DNA from: an uncultured Desulfobacter sp.
GTDB lineage: Bacteria; Desulfobacterota; Desulfobacteria; Desulfobacterales; Desulfobacteraceae
Assembly: GCF_963664415.1 (NCBI RefSeq)
Contig: NZ_OY761442.1
Location: forward strand, 372,001-436,000
DNA: 64,000 nt
Reading direction: 5' to 3'
A program made the position numbers and the translations under genes. The notes below the pieces were generated by a model that was not told where the DNA came from, ran no database searches, and worked only from the letters and a program-made list of their open reading frames with translations. This document shows positions 33,912 to 43,285 of this stretch, in pieces (the first letter of the stretch is position 1; every line of letters begins with the position of its first letter).

Positions 33912-36900
33912 ACGGGATTTCAAACGGTTAAGAAAGTCTGCTCAGGCCGGAACCGGCCCAGCGCTTAATCTTGTTTCATCACAAAGTAATGCGCAATCTG
34001 CTCATCCGGTACACTGTGGGAACAGTATTGCTTATTCGGCCGGGCCTCTTTATAATCTGGCAGCCGGTTCAGCCGCTGTCGCGCTTGATCAGTACGACGC
34101 TCCCAGCACAGAAGAGGATTTCACCCAGACCCAGTCTGAATATACTGTAGAAAAAGAAAATGTCATTCGTCTCCTGCGAGACTCATCTGACGGACAGCCT
34201 CTTTCACCGGCCATACGCCGCCCCATGGAAAGACGCTATGGCCATAGCTTCAAACATGTAAAGATACACAACGACCCACTCTCCCATCAGGTAAACCAGG
34301 GACTCCAGGCCAAAGCGCTGACTTATGGCAACCATATATGGCTCGGGGCCCACACCTCGCCCGGTGACCAAAAGGTCATCGCCCATGAACTGACCCATGT
34401 GATACAGCAAGGGCATGGGCAGCCCCTTAGCCACAGACAGGCCATCGGGCTCAATTCTTCAGGCCGTGCCACAGCAAGGCAGGTTTCAGGGACGAACCCT
34501 TCTTCTGCTTACACCAATACCCCTACAGCCGCGGTTCAGCGCTTCAGTGTATGGGGCGCAATACGCAGCGGCGCAGGAATGGTAGTTTCAGGGGCCCACA
34601 GCCTTGCCAGGGGGGCTGTTGCGGTTGCTGAGAATGTTGCGGAAATGGGTCGTGATGCCCTGCTGGCCCTCGCCCGTCGTGTGGCACCTGATTTTGCCCG
34701 TTTGTTTGAAAGAGACGGGATAAGAGGATTTTTGCAACGCATGCTGGCCCAAGGCCTCAGGGTGCTTTTTAGCGGCCCAATGGGAACCCTGCAGAGGATG
34801 TTTAACCTGGCAGGGATGAGGGATCGTTTCAGCCGGGTTGCCAACTGGTTTATCACAATAGCGGGTCAGCTTGCACGTAATGACTGCAGCGGCATAACCC
34901 ATGCAGCCAGACGTTTCGGCGATTTTATGACGCGTACTTTTGAACCGGTTGTCGAACGGGTACGCAATCTCAGCCGTTCTATATCAGAATTTTTCAGCAG
35001 CATATGGGACGCGGTTGGCGCGCCGGTTATGGATTTGCTTCGGCGTATAGGCGGTACAGTCTGGGAGAGTATCCGCGGTTTTATACGGGATGTCGGTGCT
35101 GTTATCCGTCGTGTACGTGAAGCTGTTGGACCGGCTTGGAGGCGGGTTAAAGAATGGGTGGGAATTGTCGCTGATGAGGGCGCCGAAGAAGGCGGGCGCC
35201 TGTGGAACTGGATTCGTGATAAGGCCGGCCAGGTCTGGGAGCGTGTCAGAGGGCCGTTGCAGCCCATTATGGGGTCGTTACGTGTGGTTGGAGGGGTGCT
35301 GCTGCTTATCTCACCGGCAGGTCCGGTAGTCGCAGCCATAGCTGCATGGCCTTACCTTCGTCAGGCCTTCCAATGGGTGCGGGACCAATGGCGTGACCTC
35401 AACCTTGTTGTTCGGGCGCGGCGATTTTGGGCTGAAACGGTTTTACCCGCCATTCGGGAAGCTGCACAGAGGGTTGGAGATGCACTTGTCCGGGCTGCTG
35501 ACTGGCTGCTGGATAAACTTGGAAGCGTATCGTCCGGTATTGAACGCGTCACCGGTCGTCTCACCAGCGGTGTTCTGGCACCCCTTGGTAGAATTATCGG
35601 GTTTCTGTCACGACAATTTCAACGATTGGTGAACTGGGCCCGCGGTGGTTTACGCTATGTTGCCACAAACGCGCGTTCCCTGTTTCGAAGATTGATAAAT
35701 TTTATCCGGCCCATCATGGAGGCCTTTCAACAGCTGCTCCTTGCAATTCTCAATCCGACTGCTATTCCTGGGATTATCATGGGCACTTTGTGGCAGGCAC
35801 TTCCCAGGTGCCTGAAGGGGCCTATTATCGATTTGATTCTGGATTTTATAATCCGGTTCCTGCGCGCAATGTCTCCAACTCCCCTTTTAGGAATTTTATG
35901 GCCATTTGTCCGTTCTGCCATGCTCGGCTTTCTCGAGCGTGTCCGTACTTTTTCAATCGACCGTAAAGTCAATGTGTCAGACAAGGTCGCCCGCATTATC
36001 GGGGGGCAGAGCCTGGGATTTTTTATCGGGTATTTGCGGGGTATTGTACTGGGATTGTGGGACGGGATTGTAGGACCTTTTGTAGCGATTCGTGACCTGT
36101 TTCAGTTACCGGGTATGATCCGGAATTTTCTCAGATCTCTTGGACTTCGTCTGTGTGATTTCATACGGGTCATTCGCTGTTTTATGGCGACCCTCACCAG
36201 CCGTGCAGCCGGTGCCCTTGATGAACTTATGGAAGCTGCCGGGGATCTGCTTGATAATCCTGAACGAATAGTGACGATGATTCGATGTGCTATTCAAACT
36301 GTGCTTTCTACAGTAGGACAAATTGGCGCTTCCATTGCCAATCGAATGATGGCCCTTTTTGAAGGACCTGAAGACAGCATCGGTCAGTCCTTGGGCAGAC
36401 TGGTGGGGAGCTCTCTTTTGGATGTGGTCCTGGCCTATTTTACGGCTGGCGGTTCAGCGGCCCTTACAGTTATACGCCAAATTGCCGGATTCCTGCGTAC
36501 AGTCGGCCGTAACATTATGCGGGTCGTACGTATGGTTGCCCGCCTCATCCCGCGGTTTCTAGGTTTTATCCGCCGACTTGGAGGTATGTTCCGCCGGGCA
36601 GGCAGCCGCGCCGGTGGGCTGCTTGGCAGAATAGGCGGCTTTTTCCGCCGTATCGCACGCTGGTTCGGTCGTTTGATGCGGCGTGTTGGTCGAAGATTCC
36701 GCAGATCGGGCAGAGGCCGTGGGAGAGGGCGACGCAGACCTTCCCGTGCAGAACGTGCACGGCGCAAGCGACTCGTGGAAGGTATTCTAAGAACTCGTCT
36801 GTCACGGGGTATCGGTAGGATTCGCTTAAGGTTGCTCATGATCGCTTTGAAGCTTCGTTATCGAATCCGCACTCTGCGACTTAGAAGACGAGGCCGCAGA

Positions 36901-37929
36901 AGATATGAGGTCGTTATTCGCAATTCTCCTGCCACGCGTTTTCCTATACATGAAGTACATCTTGACTCAACCGGCAGAAGGTCTCATTCCGCTCGCATGG
37001 AACGCCGCCGCAGTGGTAACCGCCCATCTATGAGTGCCCATGTAAGACTTACACATAGTGATTCTAATGAACCGACACCTGCTGAATCATTAGCTCAAAG
37101 AGGTTATACTCCAACTGATGCAACACCTCAAAGATTCAGAGAGGTTTTACGTGATGTTAGACGGGGTTCCATTGCACGCCCACAATCCGTCCGTGCAGTC
37201 TTTCGCCGATACATACCGTCTGGCATATCAAGGCCATCAGGCGCAAGTGTTGCCACCCGAAGGAAAAACAGATTTGGGAGTGCTGAAGAATATCTGTTGA
37301 GAGGTAGACCAAGAGGACGATGGCATGGAGGGCATTTAATTGCAAACCAGCTAGGTGGGCCATTTACACAATGGAATTTAGTCCCGATGACATCGAGCCT
37401 TAATGTAAGAGCATATGCCGCTGCTGAACGTTGGCTTCGCAGGGAGTGGAATGAACTAAGGAGGCCTGGCGGAAATCGTGCAGCAACAAGAACCCGTGCA
37501 CGGGCAAATATAGAGGTCAGTGTTAGTGGGTACCGGGAAAGATATACAGTTCCGGAACACAGATTGTTATACGAACTAGGTATGTCTAACAGATCCCACA
37601 ATGCCGGCGCTGTTTCCGTAAAAGGATTTGTTCCAAGAGATGTCCGCATGGAAGTGAATTTTAGAGGACGTGGCGTCGTTGCCAGAGAATTTTCCAGAAG
37701 GGGGCCTGCGAGCGGAAGCGGATTTTGGCAGAATGTATATGCAAGACCCGAAACTGCCCTTCAGGCTTCTTCAATAAGTGGCCCCGACGATGTAATCATG
37801 CGAATTGGAGATTCGGTAACCGCGCCACCACAGCCAAATTTACCTCCCGACGAAACAACTCCACGTAGTGGCCGGCAAATATTACAAAACAACAGAACCG
37901 TTTTCAATTTCAGCCAGTGGCGTCCCTGA
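33904..37929 (+). CDS. DUF4157 payload candidate with C-terminal ββα-metal-type nuclease
   Basis: This protein has about 1341 residues if started at GTG 33904 (AGGCGA upstream); TTG 33886 is a six-codon longer option. Residues 95-170 form the DUF4157 domain with SPAIRRPMERRYGHSFKHVKIH (in parts) and the zinc motif HELTH (first His about 161). A long region of amphipathic helices follows (about 210-890), then a very Arg-rich stretch. The end has a DNA/RNA non-specific endonuclease pattern: GGHLIANQLGG (His about 1144), NLVPMTSSLN (about 1158-1167). DUF4157 is strongly associated with eCIS clusters. Best read as a loaded nuclease toxin; no immunity gene is evident next to it. Confidence 0.75.
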   Translation: MAERDFKRLRKSAQAGTGPALNLVSSQSNAQSAHPVHCGNSIAYSAGPLYNLAAGSAAVALDQYDAPSTEEDFTQTQSEYTVEKENVIRLLRDSSDGQPLSPAIRRPMERRYGHSFKHVKIHNDPLSHQVNQGLQAKALTYGNHIWLGAHTSPGDQKVIAHELTHVIQQGHGQPLSHRQAIGLNSSGRATARQVSGTNPSSAYTNTPTAAVQRFSVWGAIRSGAGMVVSGAHSLARGAVAVAENVAEMGRDALLALARRVAPDFARLFERDGIRGFLQRMLAQGLRVLFSGPMGTLQRMFNLAGMRDRFSRVANWFITIAGQLARNDCSGITHAARRFGDFMTRTFEPVVERVRNLSRSISEFFSSIWDAVGAPVMDLLRRIGGTVWESIRGFIRDVGAVIRRVREAVGPAWRRVKEWVGIVADEGAEEGGRLWNWIRDKAGQVWERVRGPLQPIMGSLRVVGGVLLLISPAGPVVAAIAAWPYLRQAFQWVRDQWRDLNLVVRARRFWAETVLPAIREAAQRVGDALVRAADWLLDKLGSVSSGIERVTGRLTSGVLAPLGRIIGFLSRQFQRLVNWARGGLRYVATNARSLFRRLINFIRPIMEAFQQLLLAILNPTAIPGIIMGTLWQALPRCLKGPIIDLILDFIIRFLRAMSPTPLLGILWPFVRSAMLGFLERVRTFSIDRKVNVSDKVARIIGGQSLGFFIGYLRGIVLGLWDGIVGPFVAIRDLFQLPGMIRNFLRSLGLRLCDFIRVIRCFMATLTSRAAGALDELMEAAGDLLDNPERIVTMIRCAIQTVLSTVGQIGASIANRMMALFEGPEDSIGQSLGRLVGSSLLDVVLAYFTAGGSAALTVIRQIAGFLRTVGRNIMRVVRMVARLIPRFLGFIRRLGGMFRRAGSRAGGLLGRIGGFFRRIARWFGRLMRRVGRRFRRSGRGRGRGRRRPSRAERARRKRLVEGILRTRLSRGIGRIRLRLLMIALKLRYRIRTLRLRRRGRRRYEVVIRNSPATRFPIHEVHLDSTGRRSHSARMERRRSGNRPSMSAHVRLTHSDSNEPTPAESLAQRGYTPTDATPQRFREVLRDVRRGSIARPQSVRAVFRRYIPSGISRPSGASVATRRKNRFGSAEEYLLRGRPRGRWHGGHLIANQLGGPFTQWNLVPMTSSLNVRAYAAAERWLRREWNELRRPGGNRAATRTRARANIEVSVSGYRERYTVPEHRLLYELGMSNRSHNAGAVSVKGFVPRDVRMEVNFRGRGVVAREFSRRGPASGSGFWQNVYARPETALQASSISGPDDVIMRIGDSVTAPPQPNLPPDETTPRSGRQILQNNRTVFNFSQWRP

Positions 37930-37997
37930 TTATTCATAAAGGCCGCCAGGTATCTTGACACATAATTACTTTACGATCGCTGAGGATTGACGAGTAT

Positions 37998-40900
37998 TTG
38001 ATTCACCTTCAATTAAAGAAAAAAAAACAGAACCGAGACACCAATAAAAAGGCCCCTGAATCTCAGACATGCCCGCATTTGCGTGGAGAAGGCATGCATA
38101 TGGGTGTTATGGCACGGGCGCGCCATAGTGAGGGTGTTGCTATTCCATTTGCCGGACCGGTTCAGACCAAGGTCACCTTGGGTCAAACAGGGGATCGTTA
38201 TGAACGTGAAGCTGACACTGTGGCAGATCGTGTCACAGCTGGACAACCCGCACCTGAGATTTCACGTATCCCACCGGGCGGATTACGGGCACAGAGCCAA
38301 GCAGATGAGGTCGATACAACATCAGAAGAACAAGAACCCGTCCTTGATGAAAGCGGTGATTCTGTCCAGGAACAGGCTGAAGCCCGTCCAGATGAAGAAA
38401 ATTCGGATTCGGATATTCAGGAGAAGGGATCAATACAATTCCAGCCGGATTCAGAGGATACACCGTCCGAAGAACAGGATTCACAGACAAGCGCTCAAGA
38501 TGAGGAAGACATATCATCTTCCCAGGCAGTCCAGCAGCAGGGTGAAGATGGGGAAAGCGCAGACACTGGAGAAACTGGATCTGAAGAGAATAATATAGAA
38601 CAGGAGAATGAAGAATCCGGAGAAAACAGCCGCCGAGCATCTGAGGAAATCGGCTGTGGTGACGAATCCGGGGGCAGGGAGGAAGAAAGCGGCTCGGGCG
38701 GTGAATCCGAGGGTAGTTGCGGTGCTGCACCCCAGGGTGGTGTTGAAGATCAGGCAGGCGGATCCGAGGGCGGTGAAGCTGCTGAACAAAGCGACGCAGA
38801 GGCAGCAGGAGAAGAGGCTTCGGGGGAAACCTCTGAAGCGAGCAGTGGAGAAAGTGAATGCAATGTAGATGCCCAGAGACAAACTGACGAGACGGCAGAC
38901 GATGATGGACAGGAGGGGAGCCGGACACCTGTTCAGGAGCAGTCAGATGACAGCTCACAGACCCCGGCGGATGAAGAACCCTCCGTACAGCAAATGAGCA
39001 TCCAATTCAATGGAGAAGATGATCAGGATTCTACGCAGGTTAAAGAGAATGAAGAAGAATCTTCACAGACCATGGCAGTGCAGTCCAAAGATGATGAGAT
39101 ACAGGAGCAGGATGAAGAAGATACACATGGATCATCCATTGCTCAGACTAAATCAAACCGGAGCAGAGATGAGCGGTTCCGCAGAAAAAGAGAGGCGATT
39201 GCTGGTCGTGCCATCAATAACAGGCGTCCCGGAGAACCGTTAAATGCCGGTGTTCGAACACCCCTGGAGAACGCACTGGGTTATGACCTTGGCCACGTGC
39301 GCCTGCACACCGGATCCGGGGCGCGTGACACCAATAAAGAGTTAAAGTCGAAAGCCTTTACCCACAAAAATCATATCTGGCTTGGTCCCGGCCAGTCACC
39401 AACGAACATGAAACTGCTTGCCCATGAAATGACTCATGTGGTGCAACAGGGGGGCGCACAGAACCGAAATGTTTCTGCAGTGTCCGCACCATCTTCTACC
39501 GGTGAACGGCAGAATCACGAAGAGAGGGGTGTATCATCAACACGGGGATCCAATAGCGGACCAGGCACATCTACGGCATTGCCACCATCCATCAATAAAA
39601 GTAAGGCGCCTGTATCACCAGGAGTTGAGAATACGGAAACTGTCCACAAAGCAGGCATTGCCTTGCCGGGAACTTCAGAACATATCACTTCCTTACCTCC
39701 CCAAAGAGAGATCCCGGCGGAATCAGAAACAGAAACGTCTGCAATACCGGATACCGTTGAAGAAGATGCTGCGTTGTCTACAGCAGAAACTGTGCCCGCA
39801 TTGACCGGAGAGCCGGATGATGTATCTCCTTTCACCGGAAAGGAGACAAAAGCTGAAGCCATGGCTTCACCTGAAGTTAAAAAGGCATCCGAAAAGAAAC
39901 CTGTTGTGTCCCCTGTGGATAAGGCCAAAGCTAAAGAAAAGGCGTCTAAAGAAGCACCTGCCGTACCTATCCCGGAAAATGATCCCAAATACAAAGCGGT
40001 TATAGGGCGTCTTGAAAAACAATCCCGTCAGGAAAAATCACATGATCCGGCACCCGAAAAAGTTGCGGTTGCCAGGGTCGCCGCAATACCGCCCGCAAAT
40101 GACCGTAGAAGCCGGGCACAGGCCGGCCAGGTTGAGATTATGGATAAACAGGAAGCCAAAAAAACTTCAAAGGATGACTTCCTGAGCCTGCTTCGTAAGG
40201 CGTTAGAGGAGATAGCGCCAAGTAATATGGAGGAAACCGAGGAATTCAAGAAAAAAGGTAAAGCCGGTCAGCTAAAGACGACCTTAAATAAAAAAGTAAC
40301 CCAGCAAAAAGAGGATTCCAGTAAAGATATAGCGTCAGCCACTGCTGTAGAGCCGGATCCAGCAACTGTCGAAGCAAAGGAGGTGATACCGATTCCCTCT
40401 GATCCGGCGAACCCTAAAAAGCGAAATTTCAGATCAAAGGATATTCTACCCGATCCAAAACCTGAAGCAGACATTTCAGCTGAACACAACAAGAAAAAGG
40501 CTGAACACCTCATGGCTGAAAATGATATTGACGAAGAACAGCTCGAACGTGCCAATGAGCCGCAATTCAGTGATGCACTAAAGGCAAAAAAAGGATTGGA
40601 TGAACACGCAGATCAAATACCGGAAGCTTACCGGGAGGAGGAGCAACACTATCTCGAAAACGCCGGAGAAGAAGTAGAAGCCGAAGAAAAATCAGCCAAA
40701 TCAGCCATGCGGTTGAAAAGAGACTCAAGTAAATCAAAGGTTAAAATACGTCAGCAGAAGGCCAAAAAGAAAGAAGAAGAAGAGCGTCGGAAGGTTGCCG
40801 ATCAGATCCAGGGCATGTACGAAGAGACCAGGAAAAAAGTGGAGAATAAACTCAAAACACTGGATAATGATGTTAACAATCTTTTTGATGCTGGGGAAAA

Positions 40901-43226
40901 ATGCGCTCGGGATCAATTTGAATCATATGTCGATCGACGCATGTCTATATATAAATATGACCGTTACCTTAATAAATTTGGCGGCGGCGCTTTATGGCTC
41001 AAAGATAAAATCCTTGGTATGCCGGACGAGGTCAACCAATTCTATGAGGAAGGCCGGGATAGATATATAAGCGACATGGATGCCGTACTGGTAAAAATAT
41101 CGGATACGGTCGAGACCAGATTAAAAGAGGCTAAGGATGAAATCTTAAACGGAAAGAATAAAATCAGGGAATACATTGATGACCTGCCAAAAAATTTAAA
41201 AAAGGCAGGCAGGGAGGCTGAGAAAAACGTTTCTTCCCAATTTAACGATCTCGAAGAGGGGGTAGACTCAAAAAAACAGGAGCTTGCCCAGAGCATGGCC
41301 AAGCGTTACCAGGAGTCACGCAAAAAACTTGACGGAAGAATCGAAGAATTTAAGAAAGAAAATCAGGGGCTTCTGGATGCGTTTATCGGTAAGATCAAGG
41401 AAATAATAGAGATCCTGCGTAATTTTAAAAACCGGATAATGTCTTTAATGAACCAGGGGGGAGATGCTGCAAGAAAAATTGTCAAAGATCCGGGTAAATT
41501 TCTTGATAACCTTGGTGCCGCTTTAAAAAAGGGATTTAATCAGTTTTCCGGTAATTTTTTCAAACATCTCAAGGCCGCATTTATCAACTGGTTGTTTGGT
41601 ACGATGTCAAAGACCGGTATAGAAATTCCTTCGGAATTTTCATTTAAAGGCGTATTTGGAATAATGCTGCAGGTTATGGGCATTACAAAAGATTGGATCC
41701 GGTCTCGTGTTGTAAAGCATATCGGGGCTAAAAATGTCGAGAGGATCGAAAAAGCCTGGTCGGTTGTTTCAACTCTGATTTCCGGCGGAGTTGGCGGCCT
41801 CTGGGAAAAAGCAAAAGAATTTCTCAGTGATTTGAAAGACAAACTTTTTGACACCATCCAGAACTGGTTGATCACCCAAATTGTGAAGCAGGCGATTTTA
41901 TGGGTATTGAGCTTACTGAATCCGGTCTCAGCTCTCCTTAAAATAATTAAAATGATCTACGATGTCATTATGTTCTTTGTGGAAAACATTGACCGGATTC
42001 TACAGCTTGTGAAAGCCGTCATCCAGTCAATTGGCCAGATTGTGGCCGGCAATATCAAAGGAGCTGCCAACTGGATTGAAAACGCCATGGCAAGAATTCT
42101 TCCCATCATCATCAGCTTTCTGGCACGATTGCTCGGCATTGGTGGTATAGCCAATAAAATAAAGTCGTTCATTATGAAGGTACAGAAAAAGGTAAGAGGC
42201 GTTATCGATAAAATACTTAAGAAAATTGTTGGTGGTATAAAAAAGATTATTGTTAAGGGGAAGGCTGTAGGTAAGGCGGCTTATAAAAAGGGGAAGAAGG
42301 TAGCCAAAAAAGTGAAAGACTTCATTTTCCCAAAGCTCCCGTTTAAAGCAGGTGGCAAAACGCAAACGCTAATGGTCGAAAAAAAGGGTGCTAAAGCGAA
42401 ATGGGTCGTTAAGAGCAGCCCAGGCACTGAAGTTCAGGAATATGTCTGGAAGTTTGGACCTAGAATAATAGGAATAGCTGACAAGAAAAAGCAGGCAGAA
42501 GCAAAGAAAGAGTATGATAATAATACCAAATGGTTAGCAAAAAATGCAGAAGATAAATTAGATGATTTGTTTGCTTCTCCAAAAGAGAAGTCAAAAAAAA
42601 GAGGTGGTATAACTGCTGTTTCTAAGAAACTTGTAGCTTCAATCAAGAAATTATGGGTGTTGCTAGGAGCTAAACGGTATCTCAGGGCGGGCGAGTGTGA
42701 AATGGTGGAGCCATATGCGCAGCTCCCACGAACGGCAGGCATGCACCGCAACCATATCCCTCAGCAAGGAATTATGTGGAGGATTAAAGATTGGATTAAT
42801 ACCTACCTTAAGCGTCGGAAGGATCGCCCCCAGCGCCATATACATGCTAGGGCAACACTCACGGGTCTAGGAGTAAAATATATCGACTTAGGGAAATACA
42901 CAAAGTCAAAAGGAATTTGCATAATAATGGAGGCTAATCGCCATAAAGCGACAAGGACCTATGCCAAGCTTCCAGAAGCAGCAGAGCTTGAAATTAAACG
43001 GGGCGAGTCCCGTGATGAAGAGAAACAGATCCGGGACCAAAAAATAAAGGACTTTGTGCACACAGTGAAGGATGAGTTCAAAAAAGACAAGGAAGACGTG
43101 CGAGCAATCTACTCTGGGAATAGGGGGCTTCCCAAGGTTTCGGATCCGGAAGGAAGGGTAGGGAAGGGAATTAGGAAGGTTACAAAGCAGAACAAGGAAA
43201 CATGGGGTAACTTTCTGGGGGGGTAA
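37998..43226 (+). CDS. Giant DUF4157 payload candidate with acidic region and HNH-like C-terminus
   Basis: This 1742-residue protein starts with TTG 37998 (TGAGGA upstream, wide spacing). Order of parts: a KVTLGQTGDRYEREADTVADRV box (about 57-80) that normally precedes DUF4157; a Glu/Ser/Gln-rich disordered stretch (about 98-385); DUF4157 with HEMTH at 476-480; a Lys/Glu-rich coiled-coil zone (about 700-1100); a helical, partly hydrophobic block (about 1110-1420); and a C-terminal domain with MHRNHIPQQG (about 1582) and EANRHKATRTY, an HNH-like toxin pattern. DUF4157 next to an eCIS ATPase points to an injected effector. Nuclease assignment is inference from two motifs. Confidence 0.7.
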   Translation: MIHLQLKKKKQNRDTNKKAPESQTCPHLRGEGMHMGVMARARHSEGVAIPFAGPVQTKVTLGQTGDRYEREADTVADRVTAGQPAPEISRIPPGGLRAQSQADEVDTTSEEQEPVLDESGDSVQEQAEARPDEENSDSDIQEKGSIQFQPDSEDTPSEEQDSQTSAQDEEDISSSQAVQQQGEDGESADTGETGSEENNIEQENEESGENSRRASEEIGCGDESGGREEESGSGGESEGSCGAAPQGGVEDQAGGSEGGEAAEQSDAEAAGEEASGETSEASSGESECNVDAQRQTDETADDDGQEGSRTPVQEQSDDSSQTPADEEPSVQQMSIQFNGEDDQDSTQVKENEEESSQTMAVQSKDDEIQEQDEEDTHGSSIAQTKSNRSRDERFRRKREAIAGRAINNRRPGEPLNAGVRTPLENALGYDLGHVRLHTGSGARDTNKELKSKAFTHKNHIWLGPGQSPTNMKLLAHEMTHVVQQGGAQNRNVSAVSAPSSTGERQNHEERGVSSTRGSNSGPGTSTALPPSINKSKAPVSPGVENTETVHKAGIALPGTSEHITSLPPQREIPAESETETSAIPDTVEEDAALSTAETVPALTGEPDDVSPFTGKETKAEAMASPEVKKASEKKPVVSPVDKAKAKEKASKEAPAVPIPENDPKYKAVIGRLEKQSRQEKSHDPAPEKVAVARVAAIPPANDRRSRAQAGQVEIMDKQEAKKTSKDDFLSLLRKALEEIAPSNMEETEEFKKKGKAGQLKTTLNKKVTQQKEDSSKDIASATAVEPDPATVEAKEVIPIPSDPANPKKRNFRSKDILPDPKPEADISAEHNKKKAEHLMAENDIDEEQLERANEPQFSDALKAKKGLDEHADQIPEAYREEEQHYLENAGEEVEAEEKSAKSAMRLKRDSSKSKVKIRQQKAKKKEEEERRKVADQIQGMYEETRKKVENKLKTLDNDVNNLFDAGEKCARDQFESYVDRRMSIYKYDRYLNKFGGGALWLKDKILGMPDEVNQFYEEGRDRYISDMDAVLVKISDTVETRLKEAKDEILNGKNKIREYIDDLPKNLKKAGREAEKNVSSQFNDLEEGVDSKKQELAQSMAKRYQESRKKLDGRIEEFKKENQGLLDAFIGKIKEIIEILRNFKNRIMSLMNQGGDAARKIVKDPGKFLDNLGAALKKGFNQFSGNFFKHLKAAFINWLFGTMSKTGIEIPSEFSFKGVFGIMLQVMGITKDWIRSRVVKHIGAKNVERIEKAWSVVSTLISGGVGGLWEKAKEFLSDLKDKLFDTIQNWLITQIVKQAILWVLSLLNPVSALLKIIKMIYDVIMFFVENIDRILQLVKAVIQSIGQIVAGNIKGAANWIENAMARILPIIISFLARLLGIGGIANKIKSFIMKVQKKVRGVIDKILKKIVGGIKKIIVKGKAVGKAAYKKGKKVAKKVKDFIFPKLPFKAGGKTQTLMVEKKGAKAKWVVKSSPGTEVQEYVWKFGPRIIGIADKKKQAEAKKEYDNNTKWLAKNAEDKLDDLFASPKEKSKKRGGITAVSKKLVASIKKLWVLLGAKRYLRAGECEMVEPYAQLPRTAGMHRNHIPQQGIMWRIKDWINTYLKRRKDRPQRHIHARATLTGLGVKYIDLGKYTKSKGICIIMEANRHKATRTYAKLPEAAELEIKRGESRDEEKQIRDQKIKDFVHTVKDEFKKDKEDVRAIYSGNRGLPKVSDPEGRVGKGIRKVTKQNKETWGNFLGG

Positions 43227-43285
43227 CTGATTTATTGCTGAATCAATGCATACATCATTATTGTGAGATATAGGTGTGATTAATA

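Noticed and set aside
36435..36839. Arg/Pro-rich minus-strand ORF
   Set aside because: It is the reverse frame of the Arg-rich region of the DUF4157 gene; composition is an artefact.
38233..38958. 241-codon minus-strand ORF
   Set aside because: Reverse frame of the acidic repetitive region of the large payload; no site before its start.
33904..43226. DUF4157 proteins as active metallopeptidases only
   Set aside because: HELTH/HEMTH is present, but the long helical and nuclease-like C-termini suggest that peptidase activity, if any, is a processing step.
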